Shown piece by piece: positions 1 to 20,334 of a stretch of DNA of 64,000 nt (the first letter of the stretch is position 1; each line of letters opens with the position of its first letter). The position numbers were made by a program, and so were the translations under genes. The stretch is from Brugia malayi (lineage: Eukaryota > Nematoda > Chromadorea > Rhabditida > Onchocercidae). The stretch covers positions 6,110,649-6,174,648 of the forward strand of contig NW_025062477.1 of assembly GCF_000002995.4 (NCBI RefSeq), read 5' to 3'. The notes below the pieces were generated by a model. It saw only the letters and a list, made by a program, of their open reading frames with translations. It was not told the DNA's origin and made no database searches.

Positions 1-663
1 AACTCTTCCGCATTTGCATGCTCATACTGCATGATCCACTGCATTGCTTTTATAAGTGGCTTAACTGATTCCGATATTTCGATATCTTCCAGGTCACACT
101 AAATTATTAAAAAGTAATTTGGATCCAATTGTAGGATCTAAAGAAATATTATACTGAATTGAAATATGCGCATGAATTTTTCACTTCTTATAAGCAAAAT
201 ACACATGTTAAGTAGATTTGTTTATACTAATTGATCTATTCTATTTCATTTTTATCGAATAATTTTGAGCACAAATGAAAAAAATAAAAATAGAAACTTT
301 CTAATACTTAAGTACTTAAAATATTTTAAAATATGACATAAACACTGTATTAAATTGTATATTGTAATTAGAAAATTTTAACTGAAACACAATAATTATT
401 ATAAAATGACATAGAATTTATCACTTTTCCTTTAAAAAATAGCGACAACTTTTAATATTATACCGTAATGTTATTGAATTTTCCATTTTTAGAATTAAAT
501 ATAAATTTCCATCAAACATAATGTTATTTGAATTTTCAACTATATCCTAACAAATATTTGCACTAACCTTTGATAATTGTTCATACCATCGATTTACTAT
601 TTCAGGATGATCACTACCTTCTTCAAATAATTCTCCCAATTCATTCACATTTAATGGTGCCAT
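1..663 (-). CDS. 5' part of an unrecognised protein-coding gene, cut by the left edge
   Basis: Two exons can be joined on the minus strand. The first (663 down to 568) starts with ATG and encodes 32 residues beginning MAPLNVNELGELFEEG; it ends at a GTTAGT donor in phase 0. The second starts after a TTTAG acceptor at base 98 and stays open to the window edge, encoding an acidic then helical stretch (DLEDIEISESVKPLIKAM, then QWIMQYEHANAEE). The joined frame is free of stops and the splice phases agree, so this looks like the genuine amino terminus of a cytosolic protein with no signal peptide. I do not recognise the family; about 65 residues are visible. The rest lies left of the window. Function unknown. 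Confidence 0.55.
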
Positions 664-1767
664 TTTTGTCTTCACAAATACTTATAAAAAAATTTTTGAA
701 ATGTAATCCAAAGTGAAAATGAAAGAAAAAAAGAAATGAATCCTTGAATGATACAAAGAATAGAATATAATTTAACAAGCAACTTACTTTTTTAATTATA
801 CTAAAATAGATATTCTTGAAAAGAATGAAAGTAATAGACAAAGGTCATTTACTTGTGATTTTTCTCATAATGTAGTGTTTCTATGGCAACCGTTATGTGA
901 GTGTAATAAACAGATAGTATAAACAAGTATTATAATTCCAATATTCTTTTTATTTAAAATAATTGATATGTATAGCAAATATGTGTTGATTTTACCTGAA
1001 TATTCAATATACACATTGATTATTTACCTGAGTATTCGATATGTTAATACGTCGAATGTATCAACTCTTAGATGATAGAGTAATTTGAATATATGCATTT
1101 GCAATGATAAGTTTGCTTGCGAAATTTGAATGATTTTGTGGAAAACAAAAATGAAATTATATTACCAGAAGGGAATTTCTATTAGTCCGATTAACGACCA
1201 TCTATGTGTGTGTACATATATTGCTGTGCACATCGTTAAATTAATTGGATTTAGCACTTCACTTTCGATACAACATTGTAATTTATTCGATTTTATTTGC
1301 ATTTTTTTAGTAAATGAATGATTCAGGAAGACTTTTTTTTTACAATTGTTTTTTCTTAATAATTGCTGCAGATTTTGTTTTCCTATGAATTTCATACAAT
1401 TATCACCTTTATCTAAAACAATGTTATGCAATATAAGTACCATATGTATTACTATCATCCCCGCTATATCACTCCTCTTCTGATGTTACGCGGACTTATT
1501 TTCGTGTTACTTACAAGACACAGTATCTGAGATACAAGTGTGATCCAGCAATAATCCCAGCTTAAAAGATTACTAAAATGATTTCGTGGGAAGTTAAGCA
1601 TCCGGAACTTTGCTTCATCAAGTAAACTTTCTGTAATTCACTATGAGAAGTAAAATGACGTATCAATTGCAGTTAAACAGCATTTTATTTAGCAAAGCTA
1701 TTAAACAAAAGATCACAACTGCAGAAACCATAACACATCTGTTATACTGCACATTCAATAAGATTAA
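664..1767. other. Intergenic spacer, 1.1 kb
   Basis: This AT-rich stretch lies between the start of the left-edge gene and the stop codon of the DDX54-like gene, both on the minus strand. It should hold the promoter of the former and the 3' UTR of the latter. Short open frames occur on both strands but have no splice-compatible partners or recognisable protein content. No RNA gene or repeat family is seen. Confidence 0.5.
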
Positions 1768-4700
1768 TCAGCTCTTTCGTTTACCAATCACACCTTTCTT
1801 CTTCAAATTTTGTTGCCTTCTGTAGGACTGATATGATTGAATCCTTGCTTTCCTATTTCTCTGCTTCAAGATTTGTTCAGAAGTTTTAAGTTCAGAACGT
1901 GGCGCTTTTTCATTTCCCATCTTATTTCGCCTTCGTTTTCCACTGCCACTGCGTACCTAAAAGCAAAACAGCATGATTCATAAAAAAATATAATTCAATT
2001 ATAACAAGGATGGCCTGCTTTCATTGTGAACTCCTCGTTGTTGAAATATGATCATAGTCGTGACAACTATACCGACATATTTTGGATAGTCCTCTCCAAC
2101 TCCGGTCTGTCACTTCTTCCACAAAAACAAATCATTTTCTTAAAGACTCTATTCCAAAACAAATACAAATATATTTGATCAAAATCCAATATGAAGCATG
2201 CTTAGACGAGAAAATACGTCTTTGAAAAAAAAAAAAATTAGAAAAAGGCGAACTCTAAAATCATGTTGCTTTACTCCTTGATCAACAGTCTCATCATTAT
2301 CGCCATCATTATTTTGGTATTCTAACTTTTGCTTTTTTTGCCATTTCTCATAACGACCACTTTTATATGTCGCTGGCAGATAAGTTCCATCTTCTGTACG
2401 TATTTTCTTCTTTGAATCATCGCCATTACTACCAACAAACCTTTTCAGCTTTCTATCCCTAAAAATGGCATTTTTTTTTTTTTTTTTTGATATCTTGAAA
2501 TAAGTTATGCTAAACACTGGAATACAAAGCAAAATTTCTCAGGAAATTCAATACTAGGCCACTTGATGATAGTGCAGTTCAATCGTTGAAATAACAGTTC
2601 TAAAATACCTTCGGGGACTTATATCAAACAAACGAAACATCAAAACGGGCACTTTAAAACATACTACCAAAATATCCCACGACACTAAGTTTGACAACAT
2701 TTAATTACATCTGAAATTCCTTCAACACACTGGAATTGCGAATTTTGGAGGCAATCAAAACAAACCATTTTTTGCGTTTCTCTTGTTTATAGAAGCCAAC
2801 TTCATCATCAGCAAGAATTTCTATAGCGCTTGCTTTAGCTAAGGCATTGAAATCATGATCTACTGCCAAGCCGCGTTCTGCATTTGCTTCCACAGGTGCA
2901 TAAGCTTAACGAAAGTTAATGTTTATTTTTTTTTTTGAAACTAAACCTTTTAACAATTTTGATTTCTACAAAACAACAGCATGAACATTGGAATACAAAA
3001 TATTAAACTGAAAAGAGAATCCAAAAATCATTTAAAGATACTACTTTGAGTTTGTTTTGACGATGTGAAAATTCGAAAATAACTACCAATAAAATGCTTT
3101 TTCTTTTCTTCTAACAATTCGTTAGCTTTTCGCTTCCTCCCCTTGTACTTTTTTTGCATCAGAGCATTTACGGCTGAAAATTTCGTATTTCTTATTACCG
3201 CTTGGAACGTATCTTTCTGAAAAAATTAAACAGTTCAAGAAATAATTTTATTTAGAAAGTCCAAATATATTTTGCATTCAAAACAAAAGTTCAAGTCATA
3301 ATGAAGGCATATAATATGGAGAAAATTGAATTATTTCAAATTATTACTTTTATAATTAAGCACAAATAAAAGCTTAATTATAAAAAGATAGCGTCAATAC
3401 TATTGCAGTTGAAGGAAATTAAGAGTGTGGCACATATGATCTGTAACCATATATTGCACTCGAAGAAACAAATATGATACTGAATGAATAATCCTAAGTG
3501 ATACAAAATCCTACATCCTATATTACTTACATTTATCATTTCAGTCTGATAGAGTGTACATTTCAAAGCTTTGAAAATTATTTATTTTTATAAGGATAGA
3601 GTATTTATTAAATAAAATGTGGACTAATTTATATTGATGAGGATGTGAATAGAAACTTACCAAAATATCTTCGCTTGGTTCAAATGTAGAATCTGTTATT
3701 TCTGATTGGTCGAGATCCGTGCACTTATCCGAATTAGTTTTAGAGTGAATATAACTTTGATGAGCTTTACGTTTCTCCTTCATAACAGCTGCTGATAAAG
3801 CCTTGCTACCACTTTGAATTTCAAAGATAGTCTGTAAGCATAAATTACGTATAAAATGGATAAATCTTTCAATAAAAACAATAAAATTCCTCTATTTCGA
3901 ATCTGAATAAGTGATTCGACTCCAAATGAGGAAAGTTTCGTTTCCATACCAAAAAAGAAGATAGAACAGTTTGTTAAGGAACAGAAATGCCTAAGCATAT
4001 GCAAATTCATGATTTTATAAAAGATAAATTTTTCCAAAAAATTTTCTTTACCCTCTGCATTATAATATCCACACAATTTAAAAAAGTTCTACATACCGTT
4101 GTCGATTTAAAATTGTGCAAATCTCGAAGGAACAATTGCCTAACAGCTTCTTCTGGTGATTCCTGCTGTAGAAATGGATGAACTGAAGCTTTGAATAATG
4201 CCTCCTTGACCTCATCTTTTGCTCGACGTACTGATTCTGCTGATGGTTGCGGACGAGTTTTTTTGTATTTCTGCATAGCATTTTCTGATTTCTTCAAAAG
4301 ATCGTCCTGAAATTTGAATTTAAAGTAAGTCACGTAATTGAGTGCTGCTGAAAAAAATGTTGAAGCTTACCAGTTCATCCGAATTGTCATGCACATTTTT
4401 TAGAAAATCAATTTCTCTATCAATGATACCATCTGGAAATATTCCAATCAACGCCTCATCTGTAATTTGTAAAATAAACTGCATCAGAAGCCTCTACCAC
4501 AGTAAAATCATTTTAATACGGACCCTGACTAATCATGTATATTGTATCAACTAAATTGTTAGGGAAAATTTTATAACTTCAAAAAAATAAAACTGTTAAA
4601 ATGTTTACCACTGCTGACTGAACTAGTTGTTGCGAACTTTAATGGACGATTCAAAAACAAGAACAGATCGATTACATATGGCACTTCGTCTGCACCGAAC

Positions 4701-7472
4701 AAGCTAATGGCTTTTCCGGAACGACCAGCACGAGCAACTCTACCTAAAGTAAATAAACAGATCAAAGTTTAGAAGAAAGCCATATTGTTATTTATAAAGA
4801 ATAGAACAGAACTCACCAACACGATGAACAAAAAGTTTTGGTTTCGAAGGAAAATGATAATTTATAGCAACATCTAGCAGCGGAATATCGACTCCTCTAG
4901 CAGCAATATCCGTCACAATTAATAATGAACATTCTTTTTTGCGAAACCTGCAAATTTATTTCTTGATATTGGAAAAAACCTTCGAAATTTTCTCATTAAA
5001 ACCAACTGAAGTCGTGTAAAGACAAGAAGGCACATGTGACACAATAACTTCCAAATAACGCTGGTACAAAGGAGATTTTCACAAACAATAAGATGAGTAG
5101 TACACAGTTTACCTCCCCATAATTATCATATCACTGTCGTAATTAACTTACTTCTGAATATTGATATTCCGGGCCACAGAATCTAGTTGACTGTACAACA
5201 CTACGCAATCAATTCCAGCTTTTCCCGCAACTGCTGCCAGATATTCTACATGCTTCATTGTTGCACAGAAAACAATCGTTTGCTCATTTGCTGCTACGAC
5301 TTCACGAGCAAGATGCAAAAATGCTGCTAATTTATCATCTGTACGACAGTACAAGAACATCATCGACAGTTTGTCGCTTATTTTTTCAGCGAGGTCCAGT
5401 CGAACTAAAAAAGACTTTAAACTTCCTTTTGTTTATACCTTTGTGGCGAAGGTTACATAAATATTCATTAGAAATAACAAAGTACCTAGGACTGGATCTG
5501 AAAGACCAGCCTTCGAAAAAGCAATAATACTCTTTGGAAGAGTAGCTGAGAAGAGCAAAGTTTGTCGATTTTCCGGTAATCTTTTCAATACTTCCTTAAA
5601 ATGTATTGCAGACTATTATGATGACTTCCGTACAAATGAAAGTGATTTTACAGATGAAAAAGCATCCTAACTTCGACACTGCCCAATTATTTTCTAAAAA
5701 TCTTAAATTTCAAGAAAAAAAAATGGCATTACAACTAGCATTACTGCCTATATGGAAGGTTTTTATTAGAAACTGCCCACATATCAATTGCATCAGCTAC
5801 ACACAGATAATATGAGTTAATTTGATAAGTACAGAAATAAATCAATTCCTAAAATTCTTAACGGTAAACAATTTCTGTAGCGAATAATAACAACTTACGT
5901 GAAGTTGTTCAGCAAAACCCATTTCAAACAAGCGATCCGCTTCATCAAACACAATAACTTGTACTGCCGAGAGACGAAAATCCATTTCAACAATAACGTG
6001 AAGCAGACGTCCAGGTGTTGCAATAACGCTGAAATTAAGCTTTTAAATTCCAAAACTTATAAACGTTTGTGCTGAATATCTTAATAAATAAAGAAGAAAC
6101 TTACATATCGGGCTTTTCATGGACAGTTTGAAATTGTTCCTCAATACGATCACCGCCCACCAAAACTGCACAGCGTAAACCAGTAAACCTTCCTAGCTGC
6201 AAGCAAAGAATTAATCCGAACATTTCTGAGCTTTAAATCGTTTTGAAAAAATACAAAAGAAAAGAATTCTAAATCACATCATATTGCAACTCCAAATTTA
6301 TTTTAGTACAGTCAGTAGCATCCAGTGCACTTACTAGAAATTATTGCACATGTCAATCTCTAATCAATGAGATCAGTAACATGAAGTAAGAATATGTCTT
6401 CTCAAAAACACATAAATGATCATTATTTCTTCAAAAACACATAAAACATCATTTAATTCAAAATTAAAAATGTTTGGTATTTGAAATATTAAAACAGAAT
6501 TAGTATATGCAACTTTAGGGATATAGTCACTCATTTTCCTCTTTTGCTTGGCATTACACCACTGTAAACAATCAGAAGAAAATTAACCTCCTTAACTACA
6601 GTGAACGTTTGCATTGCCAGTTCCCGTGTTGGTTCAATAATCAAAGCGCGGATTCCTTTCATATCGCGGACCTTTAATTTTTGCAGGATTGGAATGACAA
6701 AAGCTGCTGTCTTTCCGCTTCCTGTTCTTGACATAGCAACGATATCTGCAAATAATAGCAAGGCAATGCAGTTCGTACAAAGACCAAATGAATAAATCTC
6801 TAAAGAAGTCATTAAACTAATGGTTCTAAAGAATGAAACACGACTGTTTCGTTATTCGCTTTTACTAGTGGAAATAGATTAACAAAAATAAATAACTAAA
6901 CAACCCTATGTGAATAATTAAACAAACATTCCCATGTGAAAAGAAAGTTCCTAAGCTTCTAATTCTTTTTCTTGAGCTTTGAAGTTCATTTTCAAATAGT
7001 AATAAAAAAGAGCAAACAAACAAAAAAAAAAAAAAACGAGAGACCAGCATGAACAAATGAAACTTAAAAAGTGAAGACGACATTTTGACCTTTTCCATCA
7101 ATAATTATCGGTATCGCTTTACGCTGAATTGGTGTAGGTTGACGAAATCCTTTTTTCTGAATTCCTTTGAAAAGCGTATGATCCAAACCTATCGAAAAAC
7201 ATTTTAATAGCTAAAAACAAAAGTCAATCAATATGACCCTTGATGAGATATTCGATTAATTAATATCAAGTTACAGCCGTTTTTTCAAGTAAATTCTATA
7301 ATTTATGACATTAGGAAATAAAATTGACAAACTTTCACAACGATATTCATCAATAAAATATACCTATCGTTTGCCATCCACCAGCATGTCGTTGCTTTCT
7401 GTTTTGGGCACTTTTCAAAGCATCATACAATTCTTCTGTATCCGAACTGCACTCCACTTCACCACTATGCAT
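1768..7472 (-). CDS. DDX54: DEAD-box ATP-dependent RNA helicase, DDX54/Dbp10 type
   Basis: About sixteen exons encode a nucleolar helicase of the DDX54/Dbp10 family, which acts in large (60S) ribosomal subunit assembly. In order: MHSGEVEC start (7472); Q motif exon (7188-7090: [14 protein letters not shown]); motif I, SRTGSGKT, and Ia, PTRELAMQ (6745-6588); GG motif exon (about 6197-6103, [16 protein letters not shown]); ATPGR and DEAD (about 6030-5898, [13 protein letters not shown]); SAT (about 5590, LLFSATLP); helicase C domain (about 5400-4609) with [11 protein letters not shown] and [13 protein letters not shown]. The C-terminal Dbp10 domain follows, including the family signature [11 protein letters not shown] split between exons near 2773 and 2461, and a basic tail with [13 protein letters not shown]. 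The stop TGA is at 1768-1770. The family match runs the whole length, so identity is firm; some internal exon edges, especially 2700-3700, are approximate. Its promoter region is shared with SRP19. Confidence 0.93.
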
Positions 7473-7994
7473 CTATATCTTTACCAAAATTATAATGTGA
7501 ATGCTTGAAATAACAACAAATTACACAACCGCATCACTCTATAATAATATTAAATCCCCATTTGATCTTTGAACCGGAGCTGGAACACGAGCTTCAATGC
7601 TGGCTGCCTTACATCACATGCCGCAACGTGACTGGGAATGATCAAATCGGAAAAACTGTTGGTAATTCATAAATATGCCGGATCCAGACCGGTACTTCGT
7701 GGTCTCGGCCTCTTCTGTGAACTTCATTCCATATCCTAAGCTAACTTCACCTTTCTTACTCCAAAGCAATTTCTCAACGGGAATATTTTCTCTAGTAATT
7801 CTCAGTTATTATCTAATCGTTGTCCTTAATATATTACTCATTCATTATTCTTTAATACCATCTTTTCAAATTATATTGTCTTTCCTACTTTCACTAATTC
7901 TTTCATTTATTTTTGGCATTCCTCTCGAATCAATCACTTATTATCAATCCTTCAACTACTAATTTTAATCTCATTATCATAAACATTTTACAGT
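7473..7994. promoter_or_regulatory. Spacer between divergent DDX54 and SRP19 starts, likely bidirectional promoter
   Basis: The start codons of the DDX54-like gene (minus) and SRP19 (plus) are separated by about 520 bases. The spacer has no convincing exon; an open frame from 7675 to 7962 lacks any splice partner. Both flanking genes are housekeeping factors of ribosome or ribonucleoprotein biology, which fits a shared promoter, but no promoter element can be identified by eye. Confidence 0.4.
7982..7994 (+). promoter_or_regulatory. Probable trans-splice acceptor of SRP19
   Basis: A pyrimidine-rich CATTTTACAG ends at 7993, one base before the SRP19 ATG at 7995. There is no upstream exon in frame. 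An acceptor immediately 5' of the initiator ATG is the normal appearance of spliced-leader addition in nematodes. The leader itself is not encoded here, so this is an inference from position and sequence. Confidence 0.45.
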
Positions 7995-9008
7995 ATGGCT
8001 GTACAATATAAGACAAAAGCACTAAGTGATGAGTGCAGATGGATATGTATTTATCCGTTGTATATGAATTCTCGAAAAACCGTTGCACAGGGACGACGAG
8101 TGAGCAAAAATAAGGTATGATATATTCTGCAGACTTCAAAAAGATTTAAAATTTCCAAGTTTTTCTTTCTTTCTCGTTCTCACTTTTACTTCTAATCATT
8201 TAGCACATTGATATTTTAAGCATACAATTTATTTTTTCAAAATTCTTTTACTACGAAAAAAAAAAAAAAAAAACTCTTTCTGTTATTAAATAAAACTTTT
8301 TAAAGGCAGTGGATTCGCCAACAGCACAAGAAATCTTTGATATCTTGTCGAATGCTGGATTGAAAGTCAAACTTGAGGTAATTTTATGTTATTAAAGTAA
8401 TATCATGTATCATTTTGTTTGTCTATTTCTACGTTGTAGCAAATTTCTCAATCGATTTGTAACATTCAAATGCTAGCTTTGATTCTTTTACAACAGTTCC
8501 ACTTCAATTACAGTGTGAACAAATTATTATTTCCTGAGATTTTTTTCCTTTAAACTTTTGCGATTTATGACGATTTAGTTAGCTCACTTGCTTAATTGAT
8601 TTATTTTGTTATATTGTTTCATTTGTAGAAGCAAAAGATGCATCCTTTGGATCCGAATCGTGATGCTAATTCTCAAGGAAGAGTACGAGTGCAGCTACAT
8701 AATGATGATGGCTCTCTATGTGACCAAAAATTTCCAACGAGTAAGTATTAACGAATATTTCATAGATTAAAAAGATTCGAGTTTACGAGCTTCTTAGCTA
8801 TCCGTTTTGATTTTTTTGGGCTTTTAAGTTTATTTTTTAGGATTTTTTAAGCTTATGCATTATTATTGCAGGGATGTCACTGATGTTATATGCATGTGAA
8901 ATGGTACCAAAACTGAAAACACGTCAATTTGGTGGTGGAGCAACATCACAGCCTTCTTCGGGTGGCGGTATAGGCGGTGGTAAGACCAATAAAAAGAAAA
9001 AGCGATAG
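7995..9008 (+). CDS. SRP19: Signal recognition particle 19-kDa protein
   Basis: Four exons (7995-8114, 8306-8377, 8629-8740, 8872-9008) join to exactly 147 codons, a 146-residue protein, close to the usual SRP19 length. SRP19 binds the S domain of SRP RNA and lets SRP54 join, in the cytosolic particle that delivers secretory proteins to the ER. The N-terminal exon has the family hallmark CRWICIYPLYMNSRKT followed by QGRRVSKNK, the second has PTAQEIFDIL, the third the RVRVQLHNDDG segment. The tail is Gly/Ser-rich and ends in a lysine cluster (KTNKKKKR), typical of SRP19. All introns start GT and end AG and the frame is continuous. The start was chosen because the ATG directly follows an acceptor-like TTTTACAG and gives the expected N terminus. 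Confidence 0.95.
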
Positions 9009-10075
9009 GATTCTTTTTAGTTATTTAGTATATTATTCAATCAAATCCATGTGTTTCAAATACAATGCTACTGATTAATGTAAACGAATTTCAAAAAGAT
9101 CAAGAAGAATCTTTAGTCAAAGTGATATTGGCCTTTCTACGATAGAAAATTATTTCTTATAAACCTTAGCTTTCATATCCTTTTAAATGGTTTGATCGTT
9201 ATGTTCTTTGTTAAATAAGAATCTCCCCCTTCAACGACAAAAAAAAACCATATTACCTCAACTTTTTTTTAAAAATTATCTTACTGAAAACTCCATCAAA
9301 CTTTAATCTGTGAAGCGACATTTATCCAAAAGCTTAAAACTTATAGAGGGAGACATATCTATGTAAGTATGAGATATACTAAATATTACATGATCAAATT
9401 AACTAATCCAAACTTTACATTCAAAGATGATTTGATAGCATTATTGTTTGCTAAGATTGACAGAATTTTAACAGACGAATATTTATATTTTACGTCTGTA
9501 ATGCGTATATTAAAAATTATAATAAACGTCAAAATCTTTTTTTCTTTGAACAACCAAATAGAAACAGCACTCTTGACTTCTCCATATAAATACCACTTAT
9601 ATACAAGTTTAGGAAATGGATTCCAATGAAATCAGTTATCAATTAGTCCTTTAACTTTAATAATTTTAGAACTGTTGAGTAAATTCTCGTTAGATTATCT
9701 TGTTTTTTCACATCTATCAAAAGTTACTCCTAAATTGACTTATCGTTTTAATTGTCTTACTTTCTTTAAGTGCAATGGTTTAGTTGATGATAGATCCTTT
9801 AATGTGGTGTAATTATTGCATTTATTTAAAACTTGAATTATTTTATTGCATACGTGAAAATGATACGACACATTGTTATAAAACGTGCGACAAATAGCAG
9901 TAATAATAATAATAATAACAGTAGCAGCAGTGATCATAATAATAATTATAATAATATTGATAGTATTAGTAATAATAACAATAATAATAAATAATAATAG
10001 TAACAGTAATGGTAATGATAATGATAACAATTAGAATAATAGTAGTGATAATAGTATGAATAATAATTTATCAGT
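9009..10075. other. Spacer between convergent SRP19 and Src-type kinase genes
   Basis: The two genes point at each other across about 1.1 kb, so this should contain both 3' UTRs. The left half is AT-rich with no convincing exon. The right end is dominated by AAT/AAC trinucleotide repeats, listed separately. No RNA gene seen. Confidence 0.5.
9895..10062. repeat. Imperfect AAT/AAC/AGC trinucleotide repeat
   Basis: About 170 bases made almost wholly of interrupted AAT, AAC, AGT and AGC triplets, including seven or so consecutive AAT units near 9900. It ends about 14 bases from the stop codon of the Src-type kinase, so it probably lies in that gene's 3' UTR. Read on the minus strand it gives Leu/Ile/Tyr-rich frames that are not coding. 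Confidence 0.85.
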
Positions 10076-17241
<7,166 letters not shown>

Positions 17242-18132
17242 TTATTGCCCAAAAGCCAATGTAGTTATATAGCCATACAATGATTTAGGATCGAAGAAGC
17301 ACACAATTAATACTTATCACTGATTTTTTTGAATGATACCTTTTGAATACAGAAAACTTTAGGAATCACTATAGTAACGTTTGTCGTTTTTCACCAGAAA
17401 ATGAATGATTTGATTGTTATTCGTGTCAGATGTTACCATTCGAGAATCAAAACTCTTGCAATAAACATAGATAAAGAATTTGGTGATGAAAAAGTCTATG
17501 CAACGTACCTATGCACAATGCAATAGATATATACGATCACGGAGTACTTGCTTCCCTATTCACCTTACCTGTCGCTACTGCTCTACCAGCGACATCAGCT
17601 AAGGCGGTTTTTCAAAATGACAGCTCTTCTGCTGTTGAACTAAACTGAACACAAAACCAAAATTGACTGTACCCGTCCACTACCTATTCCAATGACTTAC
17701 ATACACGAACACGCAGACACACACACACATATATATATCTACATATGTACACACATATACATACATACGTACACACATACACTCTTTGCCCAATGCACTA
17801 ACATTAGTAAAAAAAATCCGAAGAGCTTGTGCACAGTATTTCACCATATTGCGCAAAAACCCTCTCGAAGGCCAACCAACGATTGCATCGTTGTGTAGTG
17901 CTCTAACTGGCGATGAATTTGGACACTATTATCCCAATATAACTGACACTGAATGTGACGTAGGCCACCGTTTTTTCTTTCAGGTCAATGTTTGCTTTGA
18001 ATGCTGCAATGTACGATTTTCGAAGCCCAGTCAAGAGATTATCTAGATGACGAACAGTGATTTTATCTTAACAAAAGCATTATCACAAATAAAAATGTAC
18101 AAAACGACAACCCACAACACAACAAAAATTTA
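17242..18132. other. Spacer between the Src-type kinase start and RSL24D1 stop
   Basis: About 890 bases holding the promoter region of the kinase (minus strand) and the 3' UTR of RSL24D1. A CA/AT microsatellite lies in the middle. An 86-codon plus-strand frame (17786-18046) has no recognisable domain or splice partner and is not called as a gene. Confidence 0.45.
17701..17782. repeat. CA/AT microsatellite
   Basis: Alternating purine-pyrimidine tract: a CA run around 17715-17728, then AT, then further ACAC and ATAC units to about 17782. Likely length-variable between individuals. Confidence 0.85.
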
Positions 18133-19273
18133 TCAGTTTGTTTCCATCTTTTCTTCCATTTTCTGCTGAACTTCTTCAGTACTACTGGCCTGCTTTTTCG
18201 ATTGCAATGGGGCACGTATCAAATACACCTTCTTTCGAGCCTTCTGTAGATCACCAATACGTTTAATGGCCTTACCGGGTTGCAGAGTTCTTTTGATATG
18301 TTCACCATAACGTTTCTCACGCAAAGCTATTATTTCTTTGGCGGCATCAACTGCAAAACAAAAGATTATAATTGCACAAGAAGAACTAACAAATTGTAGC
18401 CAAAGGGAGGGAACAAATCTATATTTGTATCTGTTAGATTCCTGAAAAGAATCACTGAATAAGATAGCGATATATTTCAAAAGTAACAGCTGTTTTTTCA
18501 AAGGAAAAGAGAAAAGTAAAAAGCTTGTATGCTGAAAACAAGGTTATTATTTACTGCACACTACAAAAATATTAAACTTGAATCAGTCTTCGACTTTCGC
18601 GCACTAGATGACAGAACAACTTGAAATTCTTTGAGATGTACTAATAAAACAGCTTGAGCAATAGTCTTTTAAACGACTTTTGTCACTAACTGTTGTAACT
18701 TTTTAAAATACACCTGCTTCATGCCACAACTGACGGTCGTATTTCAGTGGTTCATTACGCCGTGCTTCAACGTTAAATGTGCTATCATTCTTGAGCTCTT
18801 TTCCTCGTGCCATACGCGAAGCTTTCGTCCATCCAGTCTTTCTTGGATTACGCTTCTTCTTGAACAATTTGTGACATTTTGAACGACAAAATCGAAACAC
18901 CTAGAGAATTCTTAGACTAAATGTAATCCTTATTTCAGTCCACAGCAACAGACTACAAATGAATAAATGAATACAAATCATTTATTCCAATCTAAAAAAA
19001 AAAAGAAACAATATAAAAATATTTTTTTATTCTAGCTGGATGAAGAGGTACAAATTGCTAAGATCACTGCGAAAATTAAAAGCAGAGTTAGTGCAAATGT
19101 GATCCGATCCTGCACCATATTTCACAATGATCCTTTTCCACATCTCTAATTTACACTAACTTTATGATTTCGCTAACACAATCAAAACTTACGGTACAAT
19201 CATTTCTGACGAATGTAATCCCGTGACCGGGGTAGATATTAGAAGAGCAAAAATAACACTTTTCAATCCTCAT
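18133..19273 (-). CDS. RSL24D1: Ribosome biogenesis factor RSL24D1/Rlp24 (L24e-like)
   Basis: Three exons (19273-19193, 18900-18714, 18350-18133) join in phase to 162 codons, 161 residues, matching the family length. The first exon gives [18 protein letters not shown] with the zinc-binding CYFC pair and ends at FVRNDC; the second opens with [20 protein letters not shown], the second Cys pair and basic stretch, then [10 protein letters not shown]; the third holds the long basic helix and the LIRAPL motif. RSL24D1 occupies the L24e site on nuclear pre-60S particles and is exchanged for ribosomal protein L24 in the cytoplasm. [10 protein letters not shown] followed by ARGKEL and a C-terminal LIRAPL separates it from ribosomal protein L24 itself. 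The promoter side faces the Arg/Ser-rich gene at 20352. Confidence 0.93.
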
Positions 19274-19832
19274 TCTCCACAATTTAGATTATTTATTCAA
19301 GTTGAAATTTAACTGAAAAAAAAGTCCAATCAAGAATATTGCCTTCACAGAGGACCTGAAATTCACGACTCATTCAAGGATCAAAAAAAAGCATAATTAC
19401 ACGACTATTCATAGTTACGACAATGTACAATAACAATGTCATTAAAGATGTCATTAGTAGCCAAAAAAGTTAGTCATACATTCAACTAAGCTAAGCTATC
19501 AATGGAAATAACTGCTATGCATGTATACACAATATTACACTTTAAAATTTATCCACTGATAAATTTTAAAAACTCTGAAGTTGTCCACACATCAAATACC
19601 TGTACCTTCCTCCGCCTATGCGAGATCCTTGGAATTAGGAAAAGTCTGAATCTTTCCCAAAAACAAGTAAGAAAACATCTGACTTCACGTGGCGTTCTAT
19701 TTTAATATAAACGCAGCGAGGTAAACTGCCAAAAAAGATCTGGGATTCCGGTTTTCATGTCGCTCCCTTTTGTGACGGAACCAGACAAATTGTAGAAGCA
19801 GTCGTCGTTGTTCCGTGTTAGTGGAGTATTAT

Positions 19833-19870
19833 TGTGTGTGTGTGTTATATATATATATATGTATATATAT
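19833..19870. repeat. GT then AT dinucleotide microsatellite
   Basis: A short GT run (19833-19845) passes directly into an AT run interrupted once by G at 19861. It lies upstream of the Arg/Ser-rich gene. Confidence 0.85.
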
Positions 19871-20334
19871 GTGACTGTATGCGTGTGTTAAGAAACTATT
19901 AAGTAATAATAACATTATTGAGAACATTATTGTTACAAATAGCATTATTAGTAACATTAATAGCATTAGTTACAGATGAACAGGAGGAATGCTGGAAGTG
20001 ACGAGTTTGGAAAGATTAAAGAACAAAGAATGCGTCACTGATAAATCTTTACTGGTTTTGATATAAAAGAAAGTATAAAATATAATTACCAGTGAGGATG
20101 AGCAGGAATTGATGGAATTTGCACTGTTTAATGTCAGAAGTAAGAAGAGAAGTCAGAAGTAAGAAATCTTTTAGCAACCAAACTGACACGTGAAAGCAAA
20201 AAGTATTTGAGGGAGAGAATATATAATAAGTGTTTCCGTATTGCAGGTGGTATTTCCAGAAATGTTTCATCAAATTCAACCAGATGAAATAATTATAGAG
20301 GAAGATGGTGTAGGAGGTAATGAAAGAATGGAAT

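Noticed and set aside
7675..7962. 95-codon plus-strand hydrophobic frame upstream of SRP19
   Set aside because: No family, no splice connection to SRP19, and SRP19 has a complete N terminus at 7995.
17786..18046. 86-codon plus-strand frame downstream of the CA microsatellite
   Set aside because: No recognisable motif, no splice partner, and it lies in the space expected for UTR and promoter of flanking minus-strand genes.
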